Shown here in pieces: positions 50,980-61,400 of a DNA stretch of 64,000 nucleotides. Location of the stretch: positions 62,001-126,000 of the forward strand of contig JANRIX010000031.1 of NCBI GenBank assembly GCA_033764435.1. The letters are read 5' to 3'. The stretch comes from JAEUMY01 sp033764435 (GTDB lineage: Bacteria; Pseudomonadota; Gammaproteobacteria; Burkholderiales; Usitatibacteraceae). Position 1 is the first letter of the stretch, and every line of letters starts with the position of its first letter. A model generated the notes under the pieces. The model was not told the origin of the DNA and searched no databases. It saw nothing but the letters and a program-made list of their open reading frames with translations. The translations under genes were made by a program, and so were the position numbers.

Positions 50980-51902
50980 TGGCCATGGCGCGCGCGAAAG
51001 CCAATGCGAGGAAAGCCGGCACGGTCGATAGCCCCGGGCCGTCGCTGCTGGATCGCATCGAAGCCGGTCTGGAATCGCTGCGACCATCCGAACAGGCCGT
51101 GGCGCGATACATCCTGCGGCATCCCAATCAGGTCATCGACCTGACGTTCCCCGACATCGCGCGCCGGGCTGGAGTCAGCCAGCCGACGGTGGCCCGCTTC
51201 TGTCTTGCGTTCGGCTTTGCCGGCTATCGCGATTTCAAGCTTCGACTGGCGCAGAGTCTTGCCGGCAGCATGCCCTACGTCCATCGCGATGTCGGCATGC
51301 AGGATTCTGCGGCCGAAATCGGCGCCAAGGTGTTCGACCGCAGCATCGCGGCCCTCGTGCACACGCGCAACCATCTGGACCCTGCGAATATTCGCGATGC
51401 TGCTACTTTGCTCGCGCAAGCCAAGCGCATCGAGTTCTACGGCTCCGGCAATTCCGGCATCGTGGCGCAGGACGCGCAGCACAAGTTCATGCGCCTCGGG
51501 CCGCCGACAGCGGCATACTCTGACCCGCACCTGCAGTTGGTTGCCGCCGCCTTGCTCGGTTCGGACGCCGTCGTCGTGGCCATCTCCGGCAGCGGCAGCA
51601 CGGTGGATTTGCTGGAGGCCGTTGGCGTCGCGCGCGAAGCCGGTGCGAAAATAGTCGCCATCACCGCGAGCGGTTCGCCGCTTGCCGCGCTGGCCGACGT
51701 TTTGCTGCGCGCCGATGTGCCGGAAGACCTGGACGTGTACGCACCCATGTCCTCGCGGCTGGTTCATCTCGCGCTCATCGACGTGCTGGCGGTGGCGGTG
51801 GCAGTTGAGCGCGGACCGGCGCTGGCCCAGAAGCTGAAGCGATCCAAACAGGTGCTTTCCGAAAGACGCATTGATGACATCAGACCTTCCCGCACGCGCT
51901 GA
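50979..51902 (+). CDS. hexR: HexR-type RpiR family regulator
   Basis: 307-residue regulator: an N-terminal RpiR helix-turn-helix (about 18-95; LRPSEQAVARYILRHPNQVIDLTFPDIARRAGVSQPTVARFC) and a C-terminal SIS sugar-phosphate domain (about 135-275; RIEFYGSGNSGIVAQDAQHKFMRLG, VVVAISGSGSTVDLLEA). HexR binds KDPG and represses Entner-Doudoroff genes in gammaproteobacteria and pseudomonads; the gene here lies within the same pathway and two matching operators lie in the divergent region, so the call is well supported. A palindrome copy at 51384 encodes Ala-Asn-Ile-Arg between the two domains. Confidence 0.9.
   Translation: MAMARAKANARKAGTVDSPGPSLLDRIEAGLESLRPSEQAVARYILRHPNQVIDLTFPDIARRAGVSQPTVARFCLAFGFAGYRDFKLRLAQSLAGSMPYVHRDVGMQDSAAEIGAKVFDRSIAALVHTRNHLDPANIRDAATLLAQAKRIEFYGSGNSGIVAQDAQHKFMRLGPPTAAYSDPHLQLVAAALLGSDAVVVAISGSGSTVDLLEAVGVAREAGAKIVAITASGSPLAALADVLLRADVPEDLDVYAPMSSRLVHLALIDVLAVAVAVERGPALAQKLKRSKQVLSERRIDDIRPSRTR
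51384..51395. repeat. Iterated palindrome GCGAATATTCGC
   Basis: Exact copy in the hexR interdomain region, read as Ala-Asn-Ile-Arg. Confidence 0.9.
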
Positions 51903-53547
51903 CCTCTCCGGCCACTGGGCCGCGCTCGATGCCGAACTGGACCGGGTCGAGCCGTTGCGCATGGCGGATCTCTTCGAGGCGGACCCTGATCGCGCCGCGC
52001 GCATGACGATGAGTGGCGCCGGCATCACGTTGGACTATTCGAAGAACCGCATCGACGCGGCGGCGTTGAAGCATCTGCTCGATCTGGCGCGCGCGGCCGG
52101 TGTGCCGGCGTGGCGCGCCGCGATGTTCGCGGGTAAACCGATCAACACCACCGAAGGCCGCAAGGTGCTGCATGTCGCGTTGCGGGATCGCAGCGGTGCG
52201 CTGGAGGCGGTGACGGGACTCGTACCCGGCACCATCGCCAACGTGCGCGAGCGCTGCTACGCCTTGGCGCGCGCGGTGCGCGCAGGCGATTGGCGCGGCC
52301 ACACCGGCCAGCCCATCCAAGCTGTGGTCAATATCGGCATCGGCGGTTCCGATCTCGGCCCGGCCATGGCTTGTCGCGCCCTGCGAATATTCGCAACGCC
52401 GGACATCGCATTCCGCTTCGTCTCCAATGTTGATGGCACGTCGCTTGATGAAGCACTCTCCGGGCTCGATCCTGCGACCACACTCTTCATCGTCGCGTCC
52501 AAAACCTTCACCACCGACGAAACGCTGACCAATGCGAAGAGTGCGCGCGACTGGTTCATCGCCTCTGGCGCACCGGCATCGGCGGTGGCCCGGCACTTCG
52601 TCGCCGTTTCCACGAATTCAAAGGAAGTCGCCGCCTTCGGCATCGCGCCCGAGAACATGTTCGGCTTCTGGGACTTCGTCGGCGGCCGCTACTCCATCTG
52701 GTCTGCCATCGGCCTGTCGCTCATGATCGCCATCGGCCCCGAGCGCTTCGACGAATTTCTCGATGGCGCGCACGCGATGGACCAGCATTTTCTCACCACG
52801 CCGCTGGAGCAGAACCTGCCCGTGCTGATGGCCGTCCTGGGTGTCTGGTATCGCAACCAGTTCGAATGCGCGAGCCACGCCGTGCTGCCGTACAGCGAGT
52901 CGCTGTCACGTTTCCCGGCGTATCTGCAACAACTGGAAATGGAGAGCAACGGCAAGGGTGTCGCACTGGATGGCGCTGACGTTCCTCGCGCCACCGGCCC
53001 CATCGTCTGGGGCGAAGCCGGCACCAACGGCCAGCATGCATTCCATCAACTGCTGCACCAGGGTCCGGACTGGGTGCCCATCGACTTCATCCTGCCCATC
53101 CGCCATCTGGGTGCATTCCCGGCACACCAGACCAAGCTCATTGCCAATTGCCTGGCGCAATCCAGCGCGCTGATGCTAGGCAAAACGCGGAGCGAGGTCG
53201 AGGCCGATTTGCGCGCAGGCGGCATGGCGGCCGACGAAGCCGCACGGCTCGCAGCCCATCGCGCCTTTCCCGGCAATCGCCCCAGCAACACGCTGCTGAT
53301 CGATGCGCTGGACCCGGCGCGGTTTGGCGCGCTCATTGCGCTGTATGAACACAAGGTCTTCACCCAGAGCATCATCTGGGGCATTAATGCGTTCGATCAG
53401 TGGGGCGTGGAGCTGGGGAAGGTCGCGGCGAAGGGTGTCGAGGCCGCGCTGCGGGGGGGAGGCGGGGCGATGACGCTCGATCCTTCCACGCTGGGGTTGA
53501 TTGCGAATATTCGCAAGAGCTGGCCCTTGTGTGCTGAACTTTCGTAA
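51874..53547 (+). CDS. pgi: Glucose-6-phosphate isomerase
   Basis: 557-residue isomerase interconverting glucose-6-phosphate and fructose-6-phosphate, which feeds fructose-derived hexose into Zwf. Conserved segments are NIGIGGSDLGPAMACRAL, ASKTFTTDETLTNA, GGRYSIWSAIGLSL and WGEAGTNGQHAFHQLLHQG, the last with the catalytic glutamate (about 381). The ATG at 51874 overlaps the end of hexR by 29 bp. Two palindromes are present: 52383 (Arg-Ile-Phe-Ala) and 53503 (Ala-Asn-Ile-Arg, 11 codons from the end). Confidence 0.96.
   Translation: MTSDLPARADLSGHWAALDAELDRVEPLRMADLFEADPDRAARMTMSGAGITLDYSKNRIDAAALKHLLDLARAAGVPAWRAAMFAGKPINTTEGRKVLHVALRDRSGALEAVTGLVPGTIANVRERCYALARAVRAGDWRGHTGQPIQAVVNIGIGGSDLGPAMACRALRIFATPDIAFRFVSNVDGTSLDEALSGLDPATTLFIVASKTFTTDETLTNAKSARDWFIASGAPASAVARHFVAVSTNSKEVAAFGIAPENMFGFWDFVGGRYSIWSAIGLSLMIAIGPERFDEFLDGAHAMDQHFLTTPLEQNLPVLMAVLGVWYRNQFECASHAVLPYSESLSRFPAYLQQLEMESNGKGVALDGADVPRATGPIVWGEAGTNGQHAFHQLLHQGPDWVPIDFILPIRHLGAFPAHQTKLIANCLAQSSALMLGKTRSEVEADLRAGGMAADEAARLAAHRAFPGNRPSNTLLIDALDPARFGALIALYEHKVFTQSIIWGINAFDQWGVELGKVAAKGVEAALRGGGGAMTLDPSTLGLIANIRKSWPLCAELS
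52383..52394. repeat. Iterated palindrome GCGAATATTCGC
   Basis: Exact copy in pgi, read as Arg-Ile-Phe-Ala; part of TGCGAATATTCGCA. Confidence 0.9.
53503..53514. repeat. Iterated palindrome GCGAATATTCGC, last copy
   Basis: Exact copy near the 3' end of pgi, read as Ala-Asn-Ile-Arg; part of TGCGAATATTCGCA. No further copy occurs to the right end of the window. Confidence 0.9.
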
Positions 53548-53586
53548 GCCATGCGAGCAGCGTCAATTGCTTGAGAACTCGCCTTC

Positions 53587-55194
53587 TCAGGCATCAACGC
53601 GAAAATTCAGCATTAACCCCTGATCCTCATGCTCCAAGTTGTGGCAATGAAACATGTAGATGTTTTTCCCAGGAAGCGCCGGTGAGAAATCAACCAGAAT
53701 TTTCACCACTTCGCCGGGCCAGACGAGGACCGTGTCCTGCCAGGCCAAGTCTGTTGGAGTGATGCCCGAAACATTCAGTGCCTGCTGCCCAATTTGCCTC
53801 GGGCTGCCTCGGCGCTCCAGAACCCGAAAGTGAAAACCATGAATGTGCATCGGATGGGGCATGCTGCGGATGTCATTGCGGATTTCCCATACTTCCGCGT
53901 CGCCGCCCTTCACCATGAACTCAATGTCATGCATCGACTCATGGTAGTTCTTTCCGTTGATGAGCCAGGTCAGGCCCTTCATGTGAACACGGAATCGACG
54001 CGGAATCCGGTTCTTTGCCACCGGCAGTTTGATTGGCGAGGACAGTATCTTCGGTAGCACTCGATTGGCGCAGATTGGCCGCTTCACGTTGAACTGCATG
54101 ATGTCCAGTGCCTCGCCCATGAGTGCGGCGCCGGGGTGTTCGATAGCGGGATCGACAGGAGGAGCGCCATCGTTTTCCATGGGGTCATAGGCCAGGCTGG
54201 TCAGTGTCACAGCACTTCCCAGGGGCAATTTCTCAAAGTCAATGAGTATGTCCAGTCTCTGGGCTGGCGCCAGGAAAGCCTCACGAACTTGCTGAGGATG
54301 ATGCAACAGGCCGCCGTCACCGCCGATCAGGGTAAAGGGCAGGCGCTTGCCTCCGGCAAGGAATGCGAGGCGGTACACCCTGGCATTGGAGCCATTCAAT
54401 AGACGCAACCTATACAAGCAGGTCGCGACGTCGTGGACGGCTTCAGGGGTCCAGTTGACCATGACCCGGTTGCCAATCCAATCGTCTTCGCCCATTGAAT
54501 ATTTCAGCTTGTTCAGCGTATCCACCTGCTTGTCCTGGATAAGCAGGGGGAGCTCGGTTTCTCCCCAGACCAGGCCCAGTGTCTTGCGCAGCGCATCCTC
54601 CTCCTCGCCTTCGACCAAAAGCAGCCCTGCCATGCCTTGGTGGACCTGCGCTCCGGTCCGATCGTGCGGATGCGGGTGATACCAGTACAACCCGGGGCGA
54701 TTGTTGACCTTGAAGCGATAAACGTACTGCTGCATGTGGTGGACAGGATGCATTCCACCGCCGTCATTCCTCTCGTCCACGTGCAGCCCGTGCCAATGAA
54801 TTGTCGTGTCCTCGCCCAACTCGTTGCGCAGCGTCACATCGAGTGTAGTGCCCTGGCGCACTCGCAAGATGGGGTTCCACAGTTTTTGTCCAGCGCTGTC
54901 CGCTTCATACACAAGCATGTCGGTGCTGCGCCCGGGAAATAGCTGTTGCCGTGTTGATTTGGCGGTCAGTCTAAGCGGCTCGCGCAGATTCACATCCGCA
55001 AACAACCCCGTCGCGCTCGGCATGCGCAAGGGATGGACGAACGGCCTGGCTTCGCGAGTCGGCAGCGGCGGCGGAATCAGGCGCGGCGCGCTCGCGCTGG
55101 GCGGGTGCACATGTGCCGTGGCTTCGACGGTTCGCGCATACGTGGAAACGCCCAAAGTCATGCTGGCCGCAGTCAGAAACTGTCGTCTATTCAT
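53587..55194 (-). CDS. Tat-exported multicopper oxidase
   Basis: 535-residue multicopper oxidase. The ATG at 55194 gives a Tat-like signal (NRRQFLTAASMTLGVSTYA). All copper motifs are present: HWHGLH, WYHPHPHDRTG, HPMHIHGFHF and HCHNLEHEDQGLM, so type 1, 2 and 3 sites are complete, with Met as axial ligand of type 1. Three cupredoxin domains are expected. It resembles CotA, bilirubin oxidase and CueO-like enzymes, but lacks a methionine-rich cuprous oxidase insert. It is divergent from a giant secreted protein, and converges on pgi. Possible substrates are metals or phenols. Confidence 0.92.
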   Translation of the reverse strand: MNRRQFLTAASMTLGVSTYARTVEATAHVHPPSASAPRLIPPPLPTREARPFVHPLRMPSATGLFADVNLREPLRLTAKSTRQQLFPGRSTDMLVYEADSAGQKLWNPILRVRQGTTLDVTLRNELGEDTTIHWHGLHVDERNDGGGMHPVHHMQQYVYRFKVNNRPGLYWYHPHPHDRTGAQVHQGMAGLLLVEGEEEDALRKTLGLVWGETELPLLIQDKQVDTLNKLKYSMGEDDWIGNRVMVNWTPEAVHDVATCLYRLRLLNGSNARVYRLAFLAGGKRLPFTLIGGDGGLLHHPQQVREAFLAPAQRLDILIDFEKLPLGSAVTLTSLAYDPMENDGAPPVDPAIEHPGAALMGEALDIMQFNVKRPICANRVLPKILSSPIKLPVAKNRIPRRFRVHMKGLTWLINGKNYHESMHDIEFMVKGGDAEVWEIRNDIRSMPHPMHIHGFHFRVLERRGSPRQIGQQALNVSGITPTDLAWQDTVLVWPGEVVKILVDFSPALPGKNIYMFHCHNLEHEDQGLMLNFRVDA

Positions 55195-55322
55195 GATGGT
55201 TGCAGGGAGACATGATAGTGCTGCCGGATGCAAGTACGAACATGGCATTCGTTGTGGTGAGTCCATACCCCATTTTGGAGAGAAGCGCGTAAATGTATCA
55301 CCGTCGCAGTGATGCCAAGGGA

Positions 55323-55352
55323 TTGACGGCGGTCAACTATTTCTGCTGTAAT
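55323..55352 (+). promoter_or_regulatory. Candidate promoter of the giant protein gene
   Basis: TTGACG (55323-55328) and TGTAAT (55347-55352) with an 18-bp spacer lie in the 297-bp divergent region. The -35 is part of TTGACGGCGGTCAA, an FNR-like inverted repeat, but spacing does not suit FNR class II activation. Nothing else recognisable was seen in this intergenic stretch. Confidence 0.5.
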
Positions 55353-55491
55353 CCGGCCGGCTTGCGAACCCATGATGCGTGGCTGTCAATTGACAGACCA
55401 TGCGCGCCTGCAGTTTTTTGGAGAACGAGGGGAGATCGTTTTCCTTGAGCGACGGTTCCGGCAAGCACCTAACAGGATAAGGGGAAATACC

Positions 55492-58400
55492 GTGCCGAGA
55501 CTCTTTGCGATCGGGCGCGCAGTCTTTTTTTGTTCGCTTTTCTGCACGGTACAGTCGGTCAACGCCGCCAGCTCGCCGGAATTGGAACGAGCGCTCAACT
55601 GGCTGCAGAATCAAGTTCAGACTGACGGCACCCTTGCGGCGGAAGGCACCTCAATTGCCACCGGTGTCCAGGCGCGCGCTGAAACCGCGACTGCATTCAA
55701 GGCCTACGGACCCATTCCCAATGCCTTGGTGAACGGCCTGACGTCGGCGTCCGAAGACAGCATTGAATACATTGCACGCAAGGCCGGTGCCATGGCTCTG
55801 TCGGGCCGTGACGCGTCATCACTGTTTGCCTTGCTCGTAGCAGAGCAGAACCCGGACGGCGGCTTTGGAGAGCTGCCGGGGCACGCGAGCAATGTGCTCG
55901 ATACAGCCTATGTTCTGGTGGCTATGCGCCAAGGCTCGTTTGCCAACCAGGCAGTTGTCAGCCGCGCAGTCGACTACCTTGCCGCCGCCGCGAATGCGGA
56001 TGGGGGCTATGGGATCGATGGTGGCAGTGCCGTGTACCCCAGTGCAGAGGTCTTGCTGGCGCTCAACGGTTACGCACAATCCTTCCCACTGGCTGCCACC
56101 ATTACGAATTTGAAGAGCTACCTGGTCAACGCGCAGGTGGCGGGCAAGTACGCGGGGACACTCGATAGCGCTGTTGCGGTCTTGGCGCTGGCGGGCGCGA
56201 GCACGGACTCTGCAATATTTACACCGGCAGTAGCGGATCTGATTTCCCGCCAGACTGCCGACGGAAGCTGGTCAGCAGACCCCTACCTGACGGCTCTGGT
56301 CATCCGTGCGTTGACGGCCGCAGCAGGGGCGGCACCTTCGCCGACGACCGGCCAGATCAGCGGTACAGTGGTCTCCGATCAGGATGGAGCAGCCTTGGAG
56401 AACGTGCAAGTCTCCGTCAATGGATCGGTCGTGATGTCCACAGGTGCGGCAGGCACCTTCAATGTCCCCTCGCTTGCTCCCGGTGCGTACACGCTCCAGA
56501 TCACCAAGGCCGGTTACACCACCGTGTCGGCCAATGTGACGGTCAGCGCAGGTGCGATCAGCAGCCTCGGTACGGTTCGGCTGCAAGTCGCAACCACCGT
56601 TGCGGGTCTCAGGGGCCAGGTGCGTGATACAGCCTCGACACCTATCGCGGGCGCCAGCATCGCCCTGTCCGGCGGCCCCGTCACCACGTCGGATGCCAAC
56701 GGCAACTACCAGATCGCCGGGATCATGCCGGGAACGTACACGATCACCGTTACCAAGGCGGGCTTTCTGGATGCCGTCGCATCTGCGTCATTCAACGCAG
56801 GGCAAGTGATTCTCTTCTCGCCCCTGCTGACGCCCGGAAACCAGCAGCCGCCAACCACGGCGACGCTTCGGGCTCGGGTCGTGAATGCGGCAACGGGCCA
56901 GCCCATCAATGGCGCTTCAGCGCGCGTGGGTACCGTTACCGCCACCAGCGACACTGACGGACGCGTCACGTTGACCGGCTTGCCATCAGGACCCGCGACC
57001 ATCGAGCTGAGTGCCGCAGGATATGTCTCAGCGACGTTCACCACCACCTTGGCGCTCGGCGTCAACGAGTTGGGAAATCTCGCCGTGTCGCCGCCACCAG
57101 CCACCATCAGGATCACCGGCAAGGTGACAGAGGCCCAGACCAACCTGCCTGTCGCCGGAGCTTTGGTCCGCGTCCAGGATTCATCGCTCACTGCGACAAC
57201 CAGTGTCAACGGCACCTATGCAATCGAAGGTGTGACCCGTCAGCAGTTCATTGTTGTTGCGAGCGCAGCTGGCTATCTGAGCAAGACGACCAGTGTCGCC
57301 TTGTCCGCGTTCGCCGACGCCACGGTTGATGTGGTGCTGGACAAGGTCGAGAGCAGTGGCGTGACCTTCCGCCGAGTCTCGACCAATCTGGCAGCCTATC
57401 CGCCGTATGCGGCGATTGAAGTCGAAGCGGAAATTCTGAGTAGCCGAACCAGTTCAACGGAACTGATACTCACCGCGACAATCCTTGATGCCCAAGGCAC
57501 ACCCATCATGGAAGTGCCTGGCATCCGCACCACAGCGCCGGCGAACGCACCACACGAAGTTGAGCTTGAGACTCACAATAGTAATGAGCCGGCCGGACAA
57601 TACTCGGTATTGGTCCGCGCCTTTGAAGTGATCGGCAATGAAGTGGGAAGGGTGGTGGCCGAAGGCACCACCAGTTTTCAGATCCTGCCGCAGACTACGC
57701 TGTCGGGTGGTGTCACCTTGAGTCCGCCTATTCTGCAAGCGGGCAGCAACCAACCGGTTGGCATCGTCGCCAACGTTGCCAATCATGGCAACCTGCCCAT
57801 TCAAGCCGGTCAATTGGAACTCACGGTGACGCTTGAAAATCCGGACACGTCACCCGTGGCGCGAGTCGACACCTCGACAGAACGATTGCTGTCCGGTTCC
57901 CCGCTCAATGCGCCGGTCGGTGTCGCCTATGATCCGCAAGGCAACATGTATGTCCTCAATCAAAATGATCGCCGAATCATCAAGGTGGCAGCGGACGGGC
58001 AAAGCACCATCTTCGCAACACTGCCGGCTTCGCACGCCGGTCCGCCGGCTGTCTCCATCACGCCGCGTGACCTGATGCGGGATGCGGCTGGAAATCTGCA
58101 GATCCTTACGAGCGAGGGACCCATCTACAGGTTGGGCGTGGACGGCACACTGGCTCGCCAAAACACGGGAGTCGTGAACGCCCAGAGTTTTGATCTGGAT
58201 GTGCAAGGAAATTTCTGGGTGTTGTCAAACTTCAACTCAAACGTCGGCTTGCACAAAGTAGCTGCCGGGGGCGGGACGACAACGGTAGCGGGTAACGGAC
58301 TGAGTACGCCTTCGGGGATTGTCCAAGGTCCGGACGGTCAGCTGTACGTCAGCAATTCCGGGGACAACACCATCTCCCGGGTCAGCACGACGGGAAGCAT

Positions 58401-61400
58401 CGAGACCTTCGTCTCTTCCGGGCTGTCCTCTCCCAACGGTCTGGCTTTCGATGCGACGGGCAACCTGTTTGTCGCCAACTCGGGTACTCAAATCATCAAA
58501 CGGATTACCCCTTCTGGCGTCCAGTCGACGTATGCCTCGGGCCTATCATCGCCATCCGCCATTCGGTTCGATGGGCAAGGAAACCTGTTTGTTGCCAACC
58601 GCGGGAATAACACGATTGCGAAGATCCCTCCCAATGGCACGCCATCTCTTTTCGCCAAGAGTCTGGTCAATTCCCCGTTGAGCATGCGCTATGACTCGCA
58701 GGGCAATCTCTACTTGTTGGGGTCGGATGGTCAACTTGTGATGCTGAACACGAGCGATACCGCAACAGTGATCGCATCTGGACTCGCGGCGCCGCAAGGT
58801 GTCGCCTTAGCGGCCAATGGTGATGTGTATGTCACCTCGGCCAGCAACGGGCGTTTGGTCAAGGTGTCGGGCGGCGTGACAACGGTTGTGGCGAGTGGCC
58901 TGGCGACACCCCATGGCGTTGCGCTGGACGGCAGTGGGAAGCCACATGTGACAGAGAGAGGCGGAGTCAACCGGATTTCATCGATCGACGCGCAGGGTGT
59001 GCGCGTGACCGAGGCCGAATCACTTATCAATGTGCCGGTCGATGTCCACATCGCGTCGAATGGAGATAGGTTCATCCTCAATCAGAGTTCGCTTTCGCGG
59101 GTCCCAGCTGACGGTAGCCGGGGCAACGTGGTGGCGAACTCTGGTTTCAGTTCCGCACGGGGACTGGCCCCCTCGAACGATGGTGGCTACTACATCATTG
59201 AGTTGAATGCTGTTAAGAAGTGGCTTGGAACGGCCACAGCACAGGTGGTGAAAGGCGGCCTTCCTTCACTGGGTCTCGGCGCGGCATCTACGCCCGACGG
59301 CGGTGTTCTGGTCGGTGATTACAACAATCGAAAGATCCTTAAAGTCAGTCCGGCAGGAGGCGTCTCGGAATTCGCCGCACTGGCAGGCAACCCATACTCC
59401 CTGACGACCGACCTGGCGGGCGGAGCGTATGTCCTTTATAACGGCGGCCAGATCGTGCATGTGAATGCCAGCGGCTCGACGACCTTGATCACCGCCGCGG
59501 TTAGCGCGCCCCAAGTCCTGACTCTGGACGCCACAAACAATCGCCTCTACGTTCGTACGTCCTTCGGCATCAGCCGTGTGGACCTCGCGACCAAGGCGGT
59601 GAGCGCGTTGCTGAGTCGAAGCGGTCTGAGTGCACTCGCGGTGGAGAACGGCAGTCTCTTCGTGCTGGATTCAAGTCGCGAGGAGGCCCTGAGCGTCACG
59701 CCGCAGGGCCAGGTGACATCTCTGCTTTGCGGTTTCAGCTACCCGGGCCCTATGGCCTGGGACGGTAACCGATTCATCTTTGCTGATACGTATCGCTTGA
59801 TGGCCCTGGTCCCTGGTGGAAACCCCAAGCTCCTGCTCATGTCGAGCGGGTTCACCAGTCTCGACGCTCAAGGCGGCGTGTTGTATGGCGCCATCACCAA
59901 TACAGTCTATCGATTCGTACCCGGCACGGATTCTACTGCGCAAGTCCATGTTCAGGATTCGCTGTCCACAGGCGCTTTAGTCGTTGCGGCGCGTCCGGAT
60001 GGCGCGCTCAGCGTCGGCTCCACGGCAGATTCGCGTGTCATTACATTGAATCCTGCGAAGCAGGTCATTGCTTCGTATGCCGGCATTTACAACCCGACGG
60101 GTATAGATGTCGATGCAGCGGGAAATGTCTTTGTGAGCAGCACCGGATCCAACCAGATTATCAAGATCGATCCTACTGGTAAGCGGTCTGAGCGAATCGC
60201 CGTGCTGAACTATCCGACCGGAGTCCATATTGAGCAAGACGGGTCGCTGCTGGTCAATGAGGCCAGAAGCCTGGTTCGGATCGATCCCCAAGGAAACAAA
60301 TCGATCGTCGCGACAATAAACGATCCGCTCGGCAGCAACCTGACTGGCATTGCAAAAACTGCACAGGGCTTGTTCGTTACCGATGGTACGACTTCGATCA
60401 TACGGCGCGTCACAGGACAGAGTCTGACTTTGTTCGCGGCAGGGCTCACGGGGGCGGGGCGTGTGAAGGTAAACGCTTCAGGCGTTCCGCATATCGCCAG
60501 CTCAGGAAGTGGAACTGTGGTGGCCTATGGTCCCAATGGCCTGGGTGTCGTCGCGGCGGGTATGTCGCAGCCCTATTCCATGGCATTTGACCCTGCAGGC
60601 AAAGCCTATGTCGCGGGTATTGGCGGATGGGTCTATGTCGTGGGTTCTGATGGAGGCGCCACCGAACTCTCTTACTTGGGGGCGACCCTCTTGACCCATC
60701 CGGGTGCCAGCGCGATGGCGATCAGTGGTGCCGGGAATGTGGGATTGGTCTTCAATGCCGGTATCAGCAATCTCCTCCGGCTGAAGATCACTTCAGCGCC
60801 ATCGATTCCGCCGGCAGGCACGGTGCTGCATACCGCGACCCGGTCGTTTGGCGGCCTTCCCGTTGACTCCAATCCGCTCACCGTGGACTTCGGCACTTGG
60901 GTGCCACCCTACGCAGGCGATTTCAAGTTTTCCGTGAAAGCGGTGGGGAACGGCGTGCCTGGTGCGGCGATGAACTTGCTGCATGTTGGGGCACTTGCCC
61001 TGGCCAACATTGCGCCCAGTAAAGCCACGGTCGCGCCTGGCGACTCAAGCGTTGGCGTTAACGTGCGCGTTACTGGTGGCGACTTCACCACCATTTCCAA
61101 GGTGGACAGCGTCAACATCTCGGTGGGTGTTTCGACTGGCGTGTACCCCACGGCGATGGGCGCTGATGCTGCAGGCAATGTACTTGTCCTGGTCGGCAAT
61201 ACCTTGAGCCGCTTCCATCCTGGTGGTGCCAGCACCGTGCTGTACTCGGCACCCCTGACAACTGGCTTCCGCATGTACGGCGAAATTCCTGTCGACAACG
61301 CGCAAAACATCTATTTCGCTGAGAACGGTCCCACGCTTCGTGAAGTGAAGAAGATCTCCCCGTCGGGCGTCGTAAGCGTGGTCGCTTCCATTCCTGAGCC

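Noticed and set aside
1830..53514. The palindromes as REP, MITE or insertion-sequence remnants
   Set aside because: They are 12-14 bp, have no target duplications, use all coding phases and replace rather than lengthen conserved protein segments.
1830..53514. The palindrome as parS, matS or a SlmA site
   Set aside because: The sequence differs from all three, and the density is much higher than known for those systems.
55323..55336. TTGACGGCGGTCAA as a third FNR/ANR site
   Set aside because: No -10 element lies at the class II distance on either strand; it is better read as the -35 region of an ordinary promoter.
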